Assembly (NCBI GenBank): GCA_948099385.1
Contig: CANUEZ040000168.1
Span: 6,239,001 to 6,303,000, forward strand
Origin: Fasciola hepatica
Lineage: Eukaryota > Platyhelminthes > Trematoda > Plagiorchiida > Fasciolidae
Direction: 5' to 3'
Length of the DNA stretch: 64,000 bases
Shown piece by piece: positions 22,573 through 33,700 of this stretch (position 1 is its first letter; each line of letters begins with the position of its first letter). The notes beneath the pieces were generated by a model. It was not told the DNA's origin. It saw only the letters and a list, made by a program, of their open reading frames with translations, and did no database searches. Made by a program: the position numbers and the translations under genes.

Positions 22573-25053
22573 ATGGGCAACGTAAATGCAATCACCGATG
22601 CTTTCTGTCACGTAGCTGAAATCCCACATGCTTCTAAAATTATAGCGGGGGACTTCAACCTCCCTGGCATTTGTTGGGCAACCCTGAATTCCTCTCCGAA
22701 GTTATGCAATTTTATCTCATGTATCCGTGCTGGCGGATGGACACAACACGTAAAATCACCAACCAGAGGGAACAATATTCTTGACCTTGTCTTTACTTTA
22801 GGCCTCCGAAATATAAAGGCAAATGTCCTTAGCCACCTTCCTGGTTGTGATCATGGGGTCATAACGTGTGAATTCTCCGTTCAGCCGCATCACCAAGAAA
22901 GTCCTCAAAATCGAAAATCTTTTCGAAATGCAAATTGGGATACTTTACCCACCATCCTGCGTAACCAGACATGGGATGAATTTTTTCAAACAACTGATCC
23001 TCAACTGGCATCGGATGTGATGTACTCTAACCTATTTTGTTCTCTTAACATCATATCTTCCGAGATAACTGAAGTCAGTGGGAGAAAAACCGATCGACAA
23101 CAAAAGTTGCAATGTAAGTTCGAAAAGTTGCAGCTTGCCTACGAAAGGACCAACGACCTTTCTGTCTTCCTCTGCCTTAGCCACCTCTCACGCCAGCTAC
23201 TAAGCGAAAATGAGAACAAGCTGGAGAAGCAAGAACTGTACGCTCTCAACCAGCCGAATAAAATAGCCCACCTTTCTGGCCTTATCAAAACTCGAAACCC
23301 CCGCTGTACAACCAAAATACCGTATTTGCTCCTATCAGAGAACATTTATATTAGCTCGCCTCAGTTAATCTCTGAGGCATTCAATAATTTCTTCGCTTCT
23401 ACCTTCATAACAGACCACAATAGTCCAACCCAGGATCTCACCCCCTTGACTGCTGACACCTTGTCAACCGTAGTATTCTCAGCCAACGAAGTCAGAAAGC
23501 TGTTAAATTCCACCCGGCCTCTGGCTCGCCCTGGTCCCGATGGTATCCCACCAGCTCTGTTTCGTCTCGGCGGCCCGGACATTGTGATGCTTTTGATGAA
23601 CTTATTTAATCTCTCCATGTCACAAAGCATTTTCCCATCCCAGTGGAAAACTTCCGTTATCATTCCCCTCCATAAGAAGGGTGCTTTACATGACCCTGCT
23701 AATTACCGCCCCATAAACCACACTCCCATTATATCTAGGATAATGGAACGAGTAGTTAAAAATGAGATTGCCAATTTTATCCTCACCCGTGGATTAATAA
23801 ATAAAAACCAACACGGCTTCTTAAAGTCTAGGTCGTGCCTGACCTGCCAACTTGATTTCCTTAATCTGATCACAACGTCAGCTGACTCTGGAATGGCATT
23901 TATCGTTATCTTCCTTGATATGACGAAAGCATTTGACCGCGTGCCTCACGCCCAGCTGCTAACCAAGGTTAAATCTTACGGCATAATAGACCCGCTCTTT
24001 TCTTGGTTGTCATCCTATCTTAGCATGAGATCGCAAGCAGTAAGCATTGAGGGTTACCTCTCATCACCCCGGCCAGTCACAAGTGGTGTTATACAGGGCA
24101 GTGTGTTAGGTCCACTTTTATTTCTTCTCTACATAAACGACGTATTCAAAGTAATACGCCATGGCACCGCGTTCCTTTTCGCCGATGATATTAAGATTGT
24201 ATATTCATTTGAACCTCATACCTCGACCCATACCCTCACCAAAATAGCTGACGACCTGAACGCTCTTGACATATGGTGCAACACGTGGAAAATGAGTTTC
24301 TCCGCTGCTAAGAGTGCCATTCTCACATATAAAAGCCAAATTCCTCCTGAGTCCCTCGCCTTAAACGGCTCGTTCATTCCTACTACCCCGCTGGTACGAG
24401 ATCTCGGTCTACAATATTCTTGCACGTTCACCTTTCAAGAACAAGCCACCTACCAGGTGGCTAAGACTAAGAGAACGATAGCTCTCATCTGCAGAACCTT
24501 TAGAATGCGCGACAGCCAGCTTCTGATCTTTAAATCCCACGCCAGACCACAGCTTGAGTACTGCCCTCTGGTATACACTCACATGCGCAAATCTGACAGA
24601 CTTGCGATCGAAAGAGTTCAGCGATCCTTCACCAAGCACTTACTCGGCTCATCATCCCCCTTGAATTATAAAGAGAGATGTGAGCTACTAAGGCTTGAAC
24701 CCCTATGGCTACGACGTATGAAACTCAATCTTTATCTTCTATTCAACCTCCTACATTCTAGAGCGCATACGTCCATCACTGATCTATGTTTCGCTCAAAA
24801 CGCACCCTACCCTCTTCGTAACCGAAATCATACTACCAAAGTCCCATACACCAGGACAAAACTAAGAGAAAGGTTCTTCATCACCGTTTATTCCCGCATT
24901 TGGAACAGACTGCCCGAAGACATTCGGGCCTGCCAGACACTAGACCGTTTCAAAATTGTCCTTACAAAATACTTAGATGTCGCCAAGGTACTACAATTAA
25001 CCCATATGTGCACCACGTTGGAACAAGCCTATGAGGGTAACCTAGATTTTTGA
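22573..25053 (+). CDS. Family A ORF2 protein: partial endonuclease plus complete reverse transcriptase
   Basis: The 826-codon frame starts at the first ATG. The same frame is open back to 22402 (after the stop at 22399-22401), where RRGGGCLAYSKSSL and WISIPLLHGQLVIGCVY are endonuclease sequence, so the annotated start is formal. Residues 1-105 hold the end of the endonuclease: AGDFNLPGICW (25-35), DLVF (71-74) and the DH pair at 93-94. A charged linker follows. The RT spans about 300-560: GPDGIPPALF (321-330), NYRPI (378-382), motif A FLDMTKAFDRV with Asp449, motif B SGVIQGSVLGPLLF (504-517), motif C FADD with Asp538 and Asp539. The CR1-type C-terminal region (LLRLEPLWLRRMKLNLYLLF) runs to the end. 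RT motifs are all intact, but the N-terminal half of the endonuclease is missing, so the copy is not expected to be autonomous. Confidence 0.93.
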   Translation: MGNVNAITDAFCHVAEIPHASKIIAGDFNLPGICWATLNSSPKLCNFISCIRAGGWTQHVKSPTRGNNILDLVFTLGLRNIKANVLSHLPGCDHGVITCEFSVQPHHQESPQNRKSFRNANWDTLPTILRNQTWDEFFQTTDPQLASDVMYSNLFCSLNIISSEITEVSGRKTDRQQKLQCKFEKLQLAYERTNDLSVFLCLSHLSRQLLSENENKLEKQELYALNQPNKIAHLSGLIKTRNPRCTTKIPYLLLSENIYISSPQLISEAFNNFFASTFITDHNSPTQDLTPLTADTLSTVVFSANEVRKLLNSTRPLARPGPDGIPPALFRLGGPDIVMLLMNLFNLSMSQSIFPSQWKTSVIIPLHKKGALHDPANYRPINHTPIISRIMERVVKNEIANFILTRGLINKNQHGFLKSRSCLTCQLDFLNLITTSADSGMAFIVIFLDMTKAFDRVPHAQLLTKVKSYGIIDPLFSWLSSYLSMRSQAVSIEGYLSSPRPVTSGVIQGSVLGPLLFLLYINDVFKVIRHGTAFLFADDIKIVYSFEPHTSTHTLTKIADDLNALDIWCNTWKMSFSAAKSAILTYKSQIPPESLALNGSFIPTTPLVRDLGLQYSCTFTFQEQATYQVAKTKRTIALICRTFRMRDSQLLIFKSHARPQLEYCPLVYTHMRKSDRLAIERVQRSFTKHLLGSSSPLNYKERCELLRLEPLWLRRMKLNLYLLFNLLHSRAHTSITDLCFAQNAPYPLRNRNHTTKVPYTRTKLRERFFITVYSRIWNRLPEDIRACQTLDRFKIVLTKYLDVAKVLQLTHMCTTLEQAYEGNLDF

Positions 25054-25477
25054 ATAAAGAAAGCACGACCCGGTTAACATCCATTGCAGCATCGACGTCA
25101 CCTTCCTCATATGCCTTTTCCATCGCCAACACATTAGTACCCCTTAGAATGATTTACATCACTGACACTGCTCTTGTTAGATTCTCCCCAATTCACGCGC
25201 TTCAACGTCTCCTACCTATTATCTTTATCATATTTGATTCGCTTTACTCGGTCCGAACTGACCCCATTCCCCTCCTTTATTTTGCCTTAGCGCCCCAACA
25301 CTTAATCCAGTTCCAGTGACCACCACTTACCTTCTAAATCATCGTTCTATTCCTAGTTTTGTTCATTATTTCTGTATTTCCATTCACTCCCAATGGCTCA
25401 CAGTCCTCATTCTTCCCAAAGTAGTCTGTGTCTACATTACTAGATTTCTCTTTTCACCATTGACCGTTGATCCTCAG

Positions 25478-25492
25478 CTGGGAGCATCCCAG
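25478..25492 (+). other. Conserved hairpin in 3' UTR of A3
   Basis: ctgggagcatcccag has a 6-bp stem with the last pair A-T, where the IR-B copies have C-G. It lies 425 bases after the ORF2 stop. Confidence 0.55.
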
Positions 25493-26525
25493 ACTGCGTC
25501 TCTCTACTCTTATGCTTCCAGACACCAACCGGCGCGCATCTCCCATCTGATGTCTTGGAATGATCCGGAGATAACACCAGCGAAATATCTGGCTCAAACG
25601 TCAGGCTTCAAATCTGGATCCCCCACAATCTCCTAGACTACGCCATCTCTACGTCTGTATGATCTCGGCCAAAATCACCTGTGCAAATCCCGCCGGTGGG
25701 AGGCGCGGACAGATCCCCCGCTTTGGCCGGTGCACATCAGGCGTGCAGGACGTCTGCAACGATGTTTACAGGTTGGGTGTCCAGCGCACGGTCAGCCCCA
25801 CCCACTAGCACCGGTTGCGGATTAAAAAAAAACAAGAAAATAGAACAAAAGGAATACCGTTCATATACTCAAAATGTTGCTGTCTCCTCCAGCCAACATT
25901 GACTCTACATCGTGCTCGCTTCAAATTTGCCTGCATAACCTAACGCTTTTTTCGTCCGGCAAAAGTTGCTTTTTTTGGTGCACAATTATCGTATACTTAA
26001 AAACACATCAACACTTCTGGCTAATTATTCCCGGTCTACTTCCCGCGGTTTCATGCCAAACTACTCACCAGTCTTATTTGCAAACTTAACCACTCTCTAA
26101 GATAAAGCCCACCCCTTTTTGCTACTTTTACCGATATACTCCAAAAATAACGCATTTATTGCTGTCACTAACTTCCGTACCACAATCTCCAGACAGTATA
26201 TGACACTGCGAAATTTATCTCTTGAGATTCCCAATAATCGACGACTCTGTGTTTGCTTGCTTTCTCTGCCAGCTCCGCTGTTTGCCCACTTAAGGCTGTT
26301 GCATTGCAATGTCCTCATCTTGCAAGGTATTGTGTCCCACTTTTGCACATCTGATAAGCTCTTGTGCCGCAGAGTTATGTTCTGTCACCACAAAGTGGTC
26401 CACCTTTTGTATCAAACAGTCTTCTGCCCATCACTTCATCGTTTTTTCCAGCTGTGTCCATCCTATTGTTGTAGTTGAGCACCACGCAACGATTTTCTCG
26501 ATAATTCCTAGTTCATGCTGATGTA

Positions 26526-27060
26526 TTACATTCCTTTTTTCTGAAAGCAAAACAATCCACTCAAAGTCCATATGTTTTATCCGGTCACTTCCTTCACCAT
26601 CACTCTGGCAACCACGGTCCAGATGTGTAGTCCATTTGGTTCATCACACACACTCCGCTCATATCCGGCTGCCGAACTTTGCAAACCTATTCATCGGTTG
26701 TTGTGTATTTCCTTTCTCATGCTCCATTCCGATAGATCGTCTCAGACACTTCCGATACTTGATACATTTTTTTTTTCACCACGTGAAGTCTTTGCTGAGA
26801 ATTATCAGTATGTAAGTACTTACCTGTCATTCAACCGGTCATCCTTCTTGCAAGCCACGTTTCTGCCACTGTCGTAGCTACGCACCACACGTCGATATTT
26901 TTTTTGTCAGTTACCAGTTTCTTGCTGAAGCATTACATTCCTTTTTTCTGAAAGCAAAACAATCCACTCAAAGTCTATATGCTCTATCCGGTCACTTCTC
27001 TCACCATCAATTTGACACCCACAGTCCAGCGTGTTGTCCGTTTCGTTTTACAACTGGCTC
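26526..27060 (+). repeat. Direct duplication, about 407-base period
   Basis: The words ttacattccttttttctgaa and aaacaatccactcaaagt occur at 26526 and again at 26933, with related sequence following each. The second unit is recognisable for about 130 bases. Divergence shows it is older than the 906-bp array. Confidence 0.75.
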
Positions 27061-27639
27061 AACCGATATACGGTCACTGTACCCCAAAATTGCTATCCTC
27101 GACCGATTTTCTTGGTCTTTATGTATTATGCCACAATTTTTCATCGTCTGATTTTTCACCGCAACTCCTCTCATACATTGTAAAGCTCCATTGCTTGAAT
27201 ACGTCTCCTTCAGGAATGTTTCTTCTTCACGATATCCGCGTATCCGTCAATCTAGTTTAGTTCTCCGACAGGACAGTCTTTCTTCTGTGGAATTTGTGTG
27301 ATTTTGTACCATTCTCCACCCACCCCACATTTTGGCAGAATAACTACGCCTACCTCCAGCCGGACCGACCACCTGACCTTGAGTTTAAATTCACCGGGCG
27401 GTATCGCAGCAATTGACTTGAATGCCTTCTCTTATATTCAATCGCGTTCGCATAATTGTACAGTCCCACTGTAACTTTCATTCAGCTTTCAACTGTACCG
27501 TTTGATCTTGCATTGCAGCATGCTTCGGGGTTATCCGAAATAAACTATTAATTAACCGTGATAAGGAAAAACGGTCCGCGTGCACGGGCTCACGACGGGA
27601 GCACCTGCTGCCTCCCTTAATGAAACAAAAGAGAATAGA

Positions 27640-30290
27640 GGAGGGTGTTGCGCTACTCATGGCCTACACCAGTGCTGCAAGCATGGGTAATAAATGGTCA
27701 GAGCCCTAAGCTAGAACACAGGGAGCAGATGTGACAACAGTGACTGAACGGTGGCTACGGCCGGGCGAAAACAACCACTGGCTGATCCCAAACTTCTACT
27801 CGAGCTTTGGGATGGATAAGTTGGACGACCGAGCGGGAGATGGTGTGAAAGCCCTCCTAGAGAAGCAGTATGACGGCTTCAAGAGCAGTCGACTTGTCAC
27901 GCCATATGTTCAGGTTGTAGAGGTTGCCGTAGCTACGGATGGACCGAAAGGGTCGATTATTTTTGCCTATAGAAGCCCGAGAGATGGGGGTGCTGAGGAC
28001 AGCGATCTGCTTGGTTTCAACAATACGGCTGCCAACTGCGTACGGAAATTACTTAATATGAGAGATTTCCACTCTTCCGAGGTGAATTGGACCTCAGAAA
28101 CCGCTCCGGAAGGAGCATTTGAGGAGAGGTTGCTAATCCACAGGAAGGCTCTTGTCCAACACTGTAGTCAAGTGACAAGATGGCGGTTTGGTAGGTCATC
28201 TTCGTCTCTTGACCTGTTATTTACCGGAGCCCCAAGTGACTTAGATTACTCGGAAGTCGGGAACCCATAGGCGAGAGTGACCCTGGTGCACTCCAGTTTA
28301 CGCTAGACCTTGAGGGGGATAAGTGCACCCGATAACTTCAGGAGGCGCTTCTCAAGATCGACAAGAATAGCTTGGTAAGAATGGGCCCCCGAGTAGACTG
28401 GGATACTGTGAGCGATGACTACAACGTGGAACAGCAGTGGAGGCCTTCGCTCCACTTGGAAGAGTCAAACGAAACAGATTGCCACGGTGGTGGAAGAGCC
28501 AAGCGAGAGGGGCTCTTAAACATAAGTAAAGATCATTCAAGAAGTAAGAAAGCGCCAGCGGCAGCTGGACTTTCCTACGGTTCAAAGCATCGAGAATTAG
28601 ACTATCTCAGGTACAGCAACAGTACAGGAAAAGCCATGCGGAATGAAATGCGCCAAACTTCAGAAGCCACTCAAAAGCATATTACAACTATGTTCAGTCT
28701 AAGGCATCACTGGAGAAGGCCGTTGGCGGGGTCAAGGACTTACAGGGAGTGCGGGCATTGGGCAAGCAGGAAAAAGCAGTGGTCCTGTTGGAATATTTCG
28801 GCAGGTATATAGGCAAAACCGAAGTGCTCAGGGGCTACCCGCTACCGGGAACAGTGAAGTCTCGGAAATGGAGGAAGAAGTCAGCTCGAGAGGCTGTTTA
28901 ACAGCCTGAAACAGCTGGACGTATCCCAAGCAGCGGGGCCCGATGACATCTACCTAGCGATACTGAAGCTACCAGTGTCCATCCCGACTGAACCACTAGC
29001 TGCGCTAATCAACGCGTCACTAGACAAGGGTGTACTATCTAAAGACTGGCTTGTATCGATGGTCACACCCTTTATAGAGGTGGAGACAGGGACACAAACC
29101 AGTCACAGGCCGGTTATTTGACGTTATTGGTGCTTAAAACTCTCGAGAGATTAGCTACTAGATAGAACAGCGGGGCACTTAGAGAGGAACAAGCTGGTGA
29201 CTGCGAACCAGGACGGGTTCCAGCGCAGGCGCTTTTGTCCAACTTATAAGTTTCTTGGGCTAGGTAACCAGTCCAGTTGATCGAGGAGAACGAGTGGAAG
29301 TCAGCTATCTGAATTTCCAAAGGGCATTTGATTCGGTCAACTATTGACTGCTCAAGGCAAAAAGTGGACTCCTTTTTATTCTTTACGAAATTAAAGAAGT
29401 GGATCTTGCAAAGCCTGAAGGAGAGAATTTTCTGAGTAAGAGCAGAAGGCTGCTTGTCAGGCAATGGGAGACTGCATGGCGACCTCCAGCAAGGGCAGCC
29501 TGGGGACCTCTGTTGTTCCTGATGTGCATTACCGATCTAACGGATGGGTTGGAGAACCTGTGCTTCTTCTTCACAGACGGCCTCAAGGTGGCAGAAACAC
29601 TAGATGATGCGGTGGTTCAGAGTGATCTAGACAGTATGCTAGTGGTCAGTGGTGTCCGATCCGTCCCAAACCTGAGCAGATGTCAACATCTCATCAAAAA
29701 GGAAGGACCACGGCCAACCCGATATGTGGGTCCACCAGACGATCGGGGGGCGCTAGCTCAGACCGTAGAAGCCCGGGATATGGGGGTGCTTATAAGCGCT
29801 GACCTCATCTCTGGGAAGCCGAGAATCCTATTGTCCTTATAAATGGCTTCTGTGGGACCTTATCTAGAAAACTGTGTCCAGGCGTGGAAGCCATATTTGG
29901 TGAATGACGTCAAGGCTCTCGAGCAGCTAAAACAGCGATTCAAGCGATGGTCGTCAGGATACAGAAATTTGGGCTTCAAACGGAGGTTGGAGCATTAAGA
30001 GTTATTTTCTTTAGAAAGAGGAAAAAAGGTGACCTCATGTTGGATTTTAAAACACAGAAACTATTTGCAGAAGCGCGAGGTCACAGGTGGGCCTTATTTG
30101 ACCTGCAAGGGAATGGATATTTTAGTGAGTATGCAATGACAACTAAAAAAGATAGGTTTTTACTCGAATCGGAAGTCAGTCCTTTTGAAGGTACGGTCGC
30201 TAATGACTGAAGTAAGCTTCCAAGGGATGCCATTTGCCCGAGCACAGTATATGAGTTCAAAAGGAGATTAGATAACGTATGGATGACTGT
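27640..30290 (+). pseudogene. Family B-type ORF2 (endonuclease-RT), broken
   Basis: The endonuclease begins near 27655 and includes TERWLRPGENN, where ETW is expected, VEVAVATDGPKGSIIFAYRS and SLDLLFTGAPSD (to 28270). RT fingers are at about 28910-29100 (AAGPDDIYLAILKL, then LINASLDKGVLSKDW). Palm motif A is a decayed LSEFPKGI-type remnant near 29310. Motif B is partly lost, and motif C near 29565 reads FFFTDGLKVA, so the DD pair is gone. The C-terminal region at 29855-30285 reads YLENCVQAWKPYLVNDVKAL and YEFKRRLDN. Stops and frame changes occur throughout. Its relatives in the window are at 38.2-42.1 kb and 54.9-56.4 kb. Confidence 0.82.
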
Positions 30291-30830
30291 ATTTGGAGAA
30301 ATACGACCGGGAGTTTACTACGGTTTTCGCGAACAGCTGACCAGTTCCTTTCGCTTCAACCGCCGTGGAACCCTTATCCAGCACCAACTAAACCTCACTA
30401 TACTGTTTCTGTTGCCGGGGAGATTAAGCGTGAGTTGTGTGTGGCTAACGGCTGCGATTCGAAGAGCTTTTGAAGAGAAAGGGGGTTGGAGGTCTAACCT
30501 GAATTCTCCCTGAATATGGGTAAGTATCGTGGAAGAGTCGTCTTTTCCAATTGTTCGGGCACCCGGGGGTTCCAAGGAGCTCACCAGTGCAAGAACCTGG
30601 ACTTTCAGACATCCTGCTGCCTAGTCCCAGAACCTAAATGAATTCAACGGAATCGGATATAGTACGATTCCGACTATACGAATGTGGACACGGCGGTACA
30701 TCACTATTAGTTTTGTTGTTTTTAGAATTTGCATAGAAGAGTGGCTAGCACATACATTCGTGGAATGGAGGAGAATAAATCTATCTATTACTGCGTGTAT
30801 GTACTAACCAGACGCGAAAATATGGGAGAG
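30290..30830. other. Unassigned, between two converging elements
   Basis: Probably the 3' UTRs of the plus-strand element to its left and the minus-strand element to its right. I see no tail repeat, TSD or coding signal that fixes the boundary. Confidence 0.35.
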
Positions 30831-33190
30831 ACTAACCAAGCCGGGGAAATCACAGAGTTGGATGGATTTGGCCTTTGGTACCACCAGTCGTCTAGTCTGG
30901 TCCCAAATGCTTCTTTTGAGGAGGTCTCTACTACTTCTGTTGAAAAGCTTTTTCATAAAGACATTATCCGAGACGAGAACATATGTTGTCTAGCGAAGGT
31001 TCATGGACTGGGTTTGGAGAGTTTCCTTGTGTGTCCTCTCTGAGTTTCCGTGTCCGATAGTGAAAAACTGATCCACTAGGTCCGATGAGAATAGATTAAA
31101 CATCATAAAGTGGTCTGTCGTACTACGGCCTGTCTCAAGTGGGTAGAGATTAAGTGATATTAGACGAACCGGATGGGGGATAAATCGTAAGCCATTTACC
31201 ATTTTGGCCACTTTCCTTTGAATCCGCTCCAAAATGTTCCGATCTCTGACTAGGCCAATTTGTATTCTCTGGTTAACGTATTATAAAAGAGGTCGAATAT
31301 AGGTTTTACATGGGAGGTTGAACTCCCTTTTGGAGACCATTGCAAAGGCCCGTTTATCAAGGTTCAGAACCCGAAGGACAGATGCGCTGGTTTTTCGTTG
31401 GTGGGTGGAGAGCAAGAGATTACTGCGCAGCCAGAAACCAAGGATCTCATGATGATCCGCTATTTGTATTTGTTTGTTTCCACTTACATTGAGGCGATGA
31501 GCCGGAGCTTTGCCACTTGACATGCTTGCCTATTTGTCATCATTTTTTGAAGAGCTCCAGTTAGCTGACCGACTCCTGGCCGAGTCAGTGGCTGACTGCA
31601 CTGCATCTGCATCTGTGTCCCAGAATGTGACATCTTCTGCGTACATTGTTGTGCTAACCGGGACTGCATCAGGAAGGTCGATGATGCAGATGAGGAATAG
31701 AAGAGGACCGAGGACAGAGCCCTGGGGGACACCCACATCGAAAGACGCGGGTTGAGATTTAGGCGTACAAAAGGAACCGAGAATGTTCGGTTTTTTAAAG
31801 GCCTTCAGTCGGGGACAGCAGGCAAACGGAGACGCTGTTTACCCCGAGTTTGCTTAGAAGTGGGACATGTTAGAGACCATCGAAGGCTTTGACGAAGTCA
31901 ATGACTGCGTCATGGGATATTTTACCTTCTTCGTGGGCCCGTGTCAAGCTTTCCATAACGGTCGGCACATTGGCCATGCATGACCTGCCAGGAAGGAAGC
32001 TATGTTGGGCTGGATACAGTAAATTATTTTTGCTCAATTGAGCCGAAGTTTCTCGTTTCATGCTGCTCTGGAAGACTTTGCCAGGGATAATGGTGAGGCC
32101 TATTATCCTATAACATCCGGGAAAGTGTTGATCTTCTTTCTTATAGATTGGGACAACTACAACAAGCTTCCATGAGTCTGGAAACCTTCCTTTGTCTACG
32201 CACTAATGAAGGAGAGTAGAGTATAACTCTGCGGGACTGGGGCTGACTCTCTAAGAATGCTGAAATGAACTCCGTGCGGTCCCACCGAGCTGAAAGGGTT
32301 AGGTTTGTTAAGCTCCTCCCTCACTTCTGCCTGAGACACTGTGAGACGCTTCAACGAGGAGATTAGCAATTTTGGCTGAAGAGATGGGTGTCTACAGGAA
32401 AGCACTACTGTTGTGCTGATAAATGACATGGAATGAGACTCGAAATCTTCTGCTAACTCAGAAGGGGAGGTAGAAGGTCAGCTATCGGAGGGCGACAGTG
32501 CGAGCGCTGAGGACCCTGATTGCGGATTGCGGGGCAAGAGCTTATAGAGAAGAACACAGATCCTATTCTCCCGGTCTAAGATTCCTTTTTGAAGTTTCTT
32601 GAAGTGTTCTCCAATTTTCGAAGATTCCGGGAGCACCTGGAAGCTTCTGCTTCTGCCAGAAGGGATGTGGCTCTGTACTTGGAAAACGGCTGAGAGAGTT
32701 TGTAGAGAAGGCGTCTAGCTGATGGTGGCAGATGAGCCTTACCCTTGGAAATCTGCCGAATTCCAGGGACATATAGAATATCTGCATTCAGCACACTTTG
32801 CTCCAGTGGCCTGTCACTCTCATTTATGTCCATGTTGTCCGTTATGTCATTCAGACCACTTTTGATGAAATGACTCATCATTTGGAAATCCTTTCACTTG
32901 AACGAACGGGCTAGTGTGCACGGGGTAACATACCTGACCACTCCAATATGTAGTCGAGAAAGAGAGCCGCTCAGTTGCCTTACCTAGCAGTGGTAGAACG
33001 ACGTCTGCACTGTGTTTGGAATTGGTTACCACTACGTCTAGAAGTGATGAACTTTGGTCCGTTCTAAACCTGGTGGGACAGGCCACTCGCTGTGACCAGG
33101 ATTGCTCTGCTAGTGGATCTGATAATCCCTTACCAAACCGGGTGTCAGTACTACGGCCTTCCCAGTCCACTCCGGGGTCTAAAAGAGTGA
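30830..33190 (-). pseudogene. Family C CR1-like ORF2 (endonuclease end, RT, C-terminal region), broken
   Basis: From right to left: VDWEGRSTDTRF and RVACPTRFRTDQSSSLLDVV (endonuclease, 33170-33000); a fingers region with VGPHGVHFSIL where GPDGV is expected (32330-32230); HSFLPGRSC and VIDFVKAFDGL (palm motif A region, 32061-31870); MGVPQGSVLGPLLFLICIID (motif B, 31736-31680) with the motif C site decayed to MYAEDVTF; and C-terminal IQRKVAKMVNGLRF, LNLYPLETGRSTTDH and finally TEVVETSSKEAFGTRLDDWW near 30900. The catalytic DD is ED at motif C. It differs enough from families A and B to be kept apart. Breaks are frequent. Confidence 0.82.
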
Positions 33191-33700
33191 AATGTTTTGA
33201 GGTTTTTCAGAAGATCTACTATCGAGAATGAATCTGCCTGTGATAATAATAATGAAAATAATAACAATAATAATAATGGCATATTTGTCGACTGGGATCA
33301 AGACACATGCACAAGGCATGGTCATGGGGTACGGCTCTTCACAGCTGTATGATATACTCATAAATTTCCAAGGTCGGGTTTGTACATCGCAGTAACAGTA
33401 CGATAGGACTAGACGGTGTTGAAATTAATTTAGTAAGAATGGTTAGCGCGGAAAGGCAAGCGGTTCCGGTTTCGGGAGCAGGGCATTTTTGAGAGTTCGC
33501 CAAAAGCAAAGCTGCTGGGTAATATGTTATCAAAGTTTGGGGAAGATGCAGTATACACAAGGATGGTCGGAAAATGGTTCGCCGAGCGATCAAAGGAAAA
33601 CCGAGACGGATAGAAAGAAACACGTGGGCGCTCCGGCTGGTTGCTTTAAGGATCAGTGTCGAAAGACCGGAGGAGGAATTCCACCAGTGAATATCCGGAC
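33191..33700 (-). mobile_element. Inserted or abutting 3' fragment with ATT-type tail
   Basis: On the minus strand this ends in gtcgacaaatatgccatta followed by ATT repeats (33278-33241), the 3' signature of a CR1-type copy. It sits between two pieces of endonuclease (CPDIHW on its upstream side near 33700 and VDWEGRST on its downstream side near 33170). Either it is an insertion in one family C element, or it is the end of a different element placed next to it. Confidence 0.5.
33241..33278. repeat. (AAT)n microsatellite
   Basis: Imperfect AAT run on the plus strand, read as an ATT tail on the minus strand. Confidence 0.85.

Larger units (their letters stand above)
22402..27556 (+). mobile_element. 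Family A CR1-type element, copy A3 (5'-truncated, otherwise intact)
   Basis: It starts inside the endonuclease, contains an uninterrupted rest of ORF2, then a 2.5-kb 3' UTR with hairpin (25478-25492), a shortened GC-rich box (about 25690-25825) and a terminal sequence ttcggggttatccgaaataaactatta at the 3' end, with only a vestigial ATT tail. 5' truncation is the normal outcome of target-primed reverse transcription. It is the best-preserved element in the window. Confidence 0.88.
25054..27556 (+). other. 3' UTR of copy A3
   Basis: Long non-coding tail with the family A hairpin and GC-rich box in its first 800 bases and an internal 407-base direct duplication further on. Open frames inside it have no recognisable domain and are not shared in frame with other copies. 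Confidence 0.75.
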
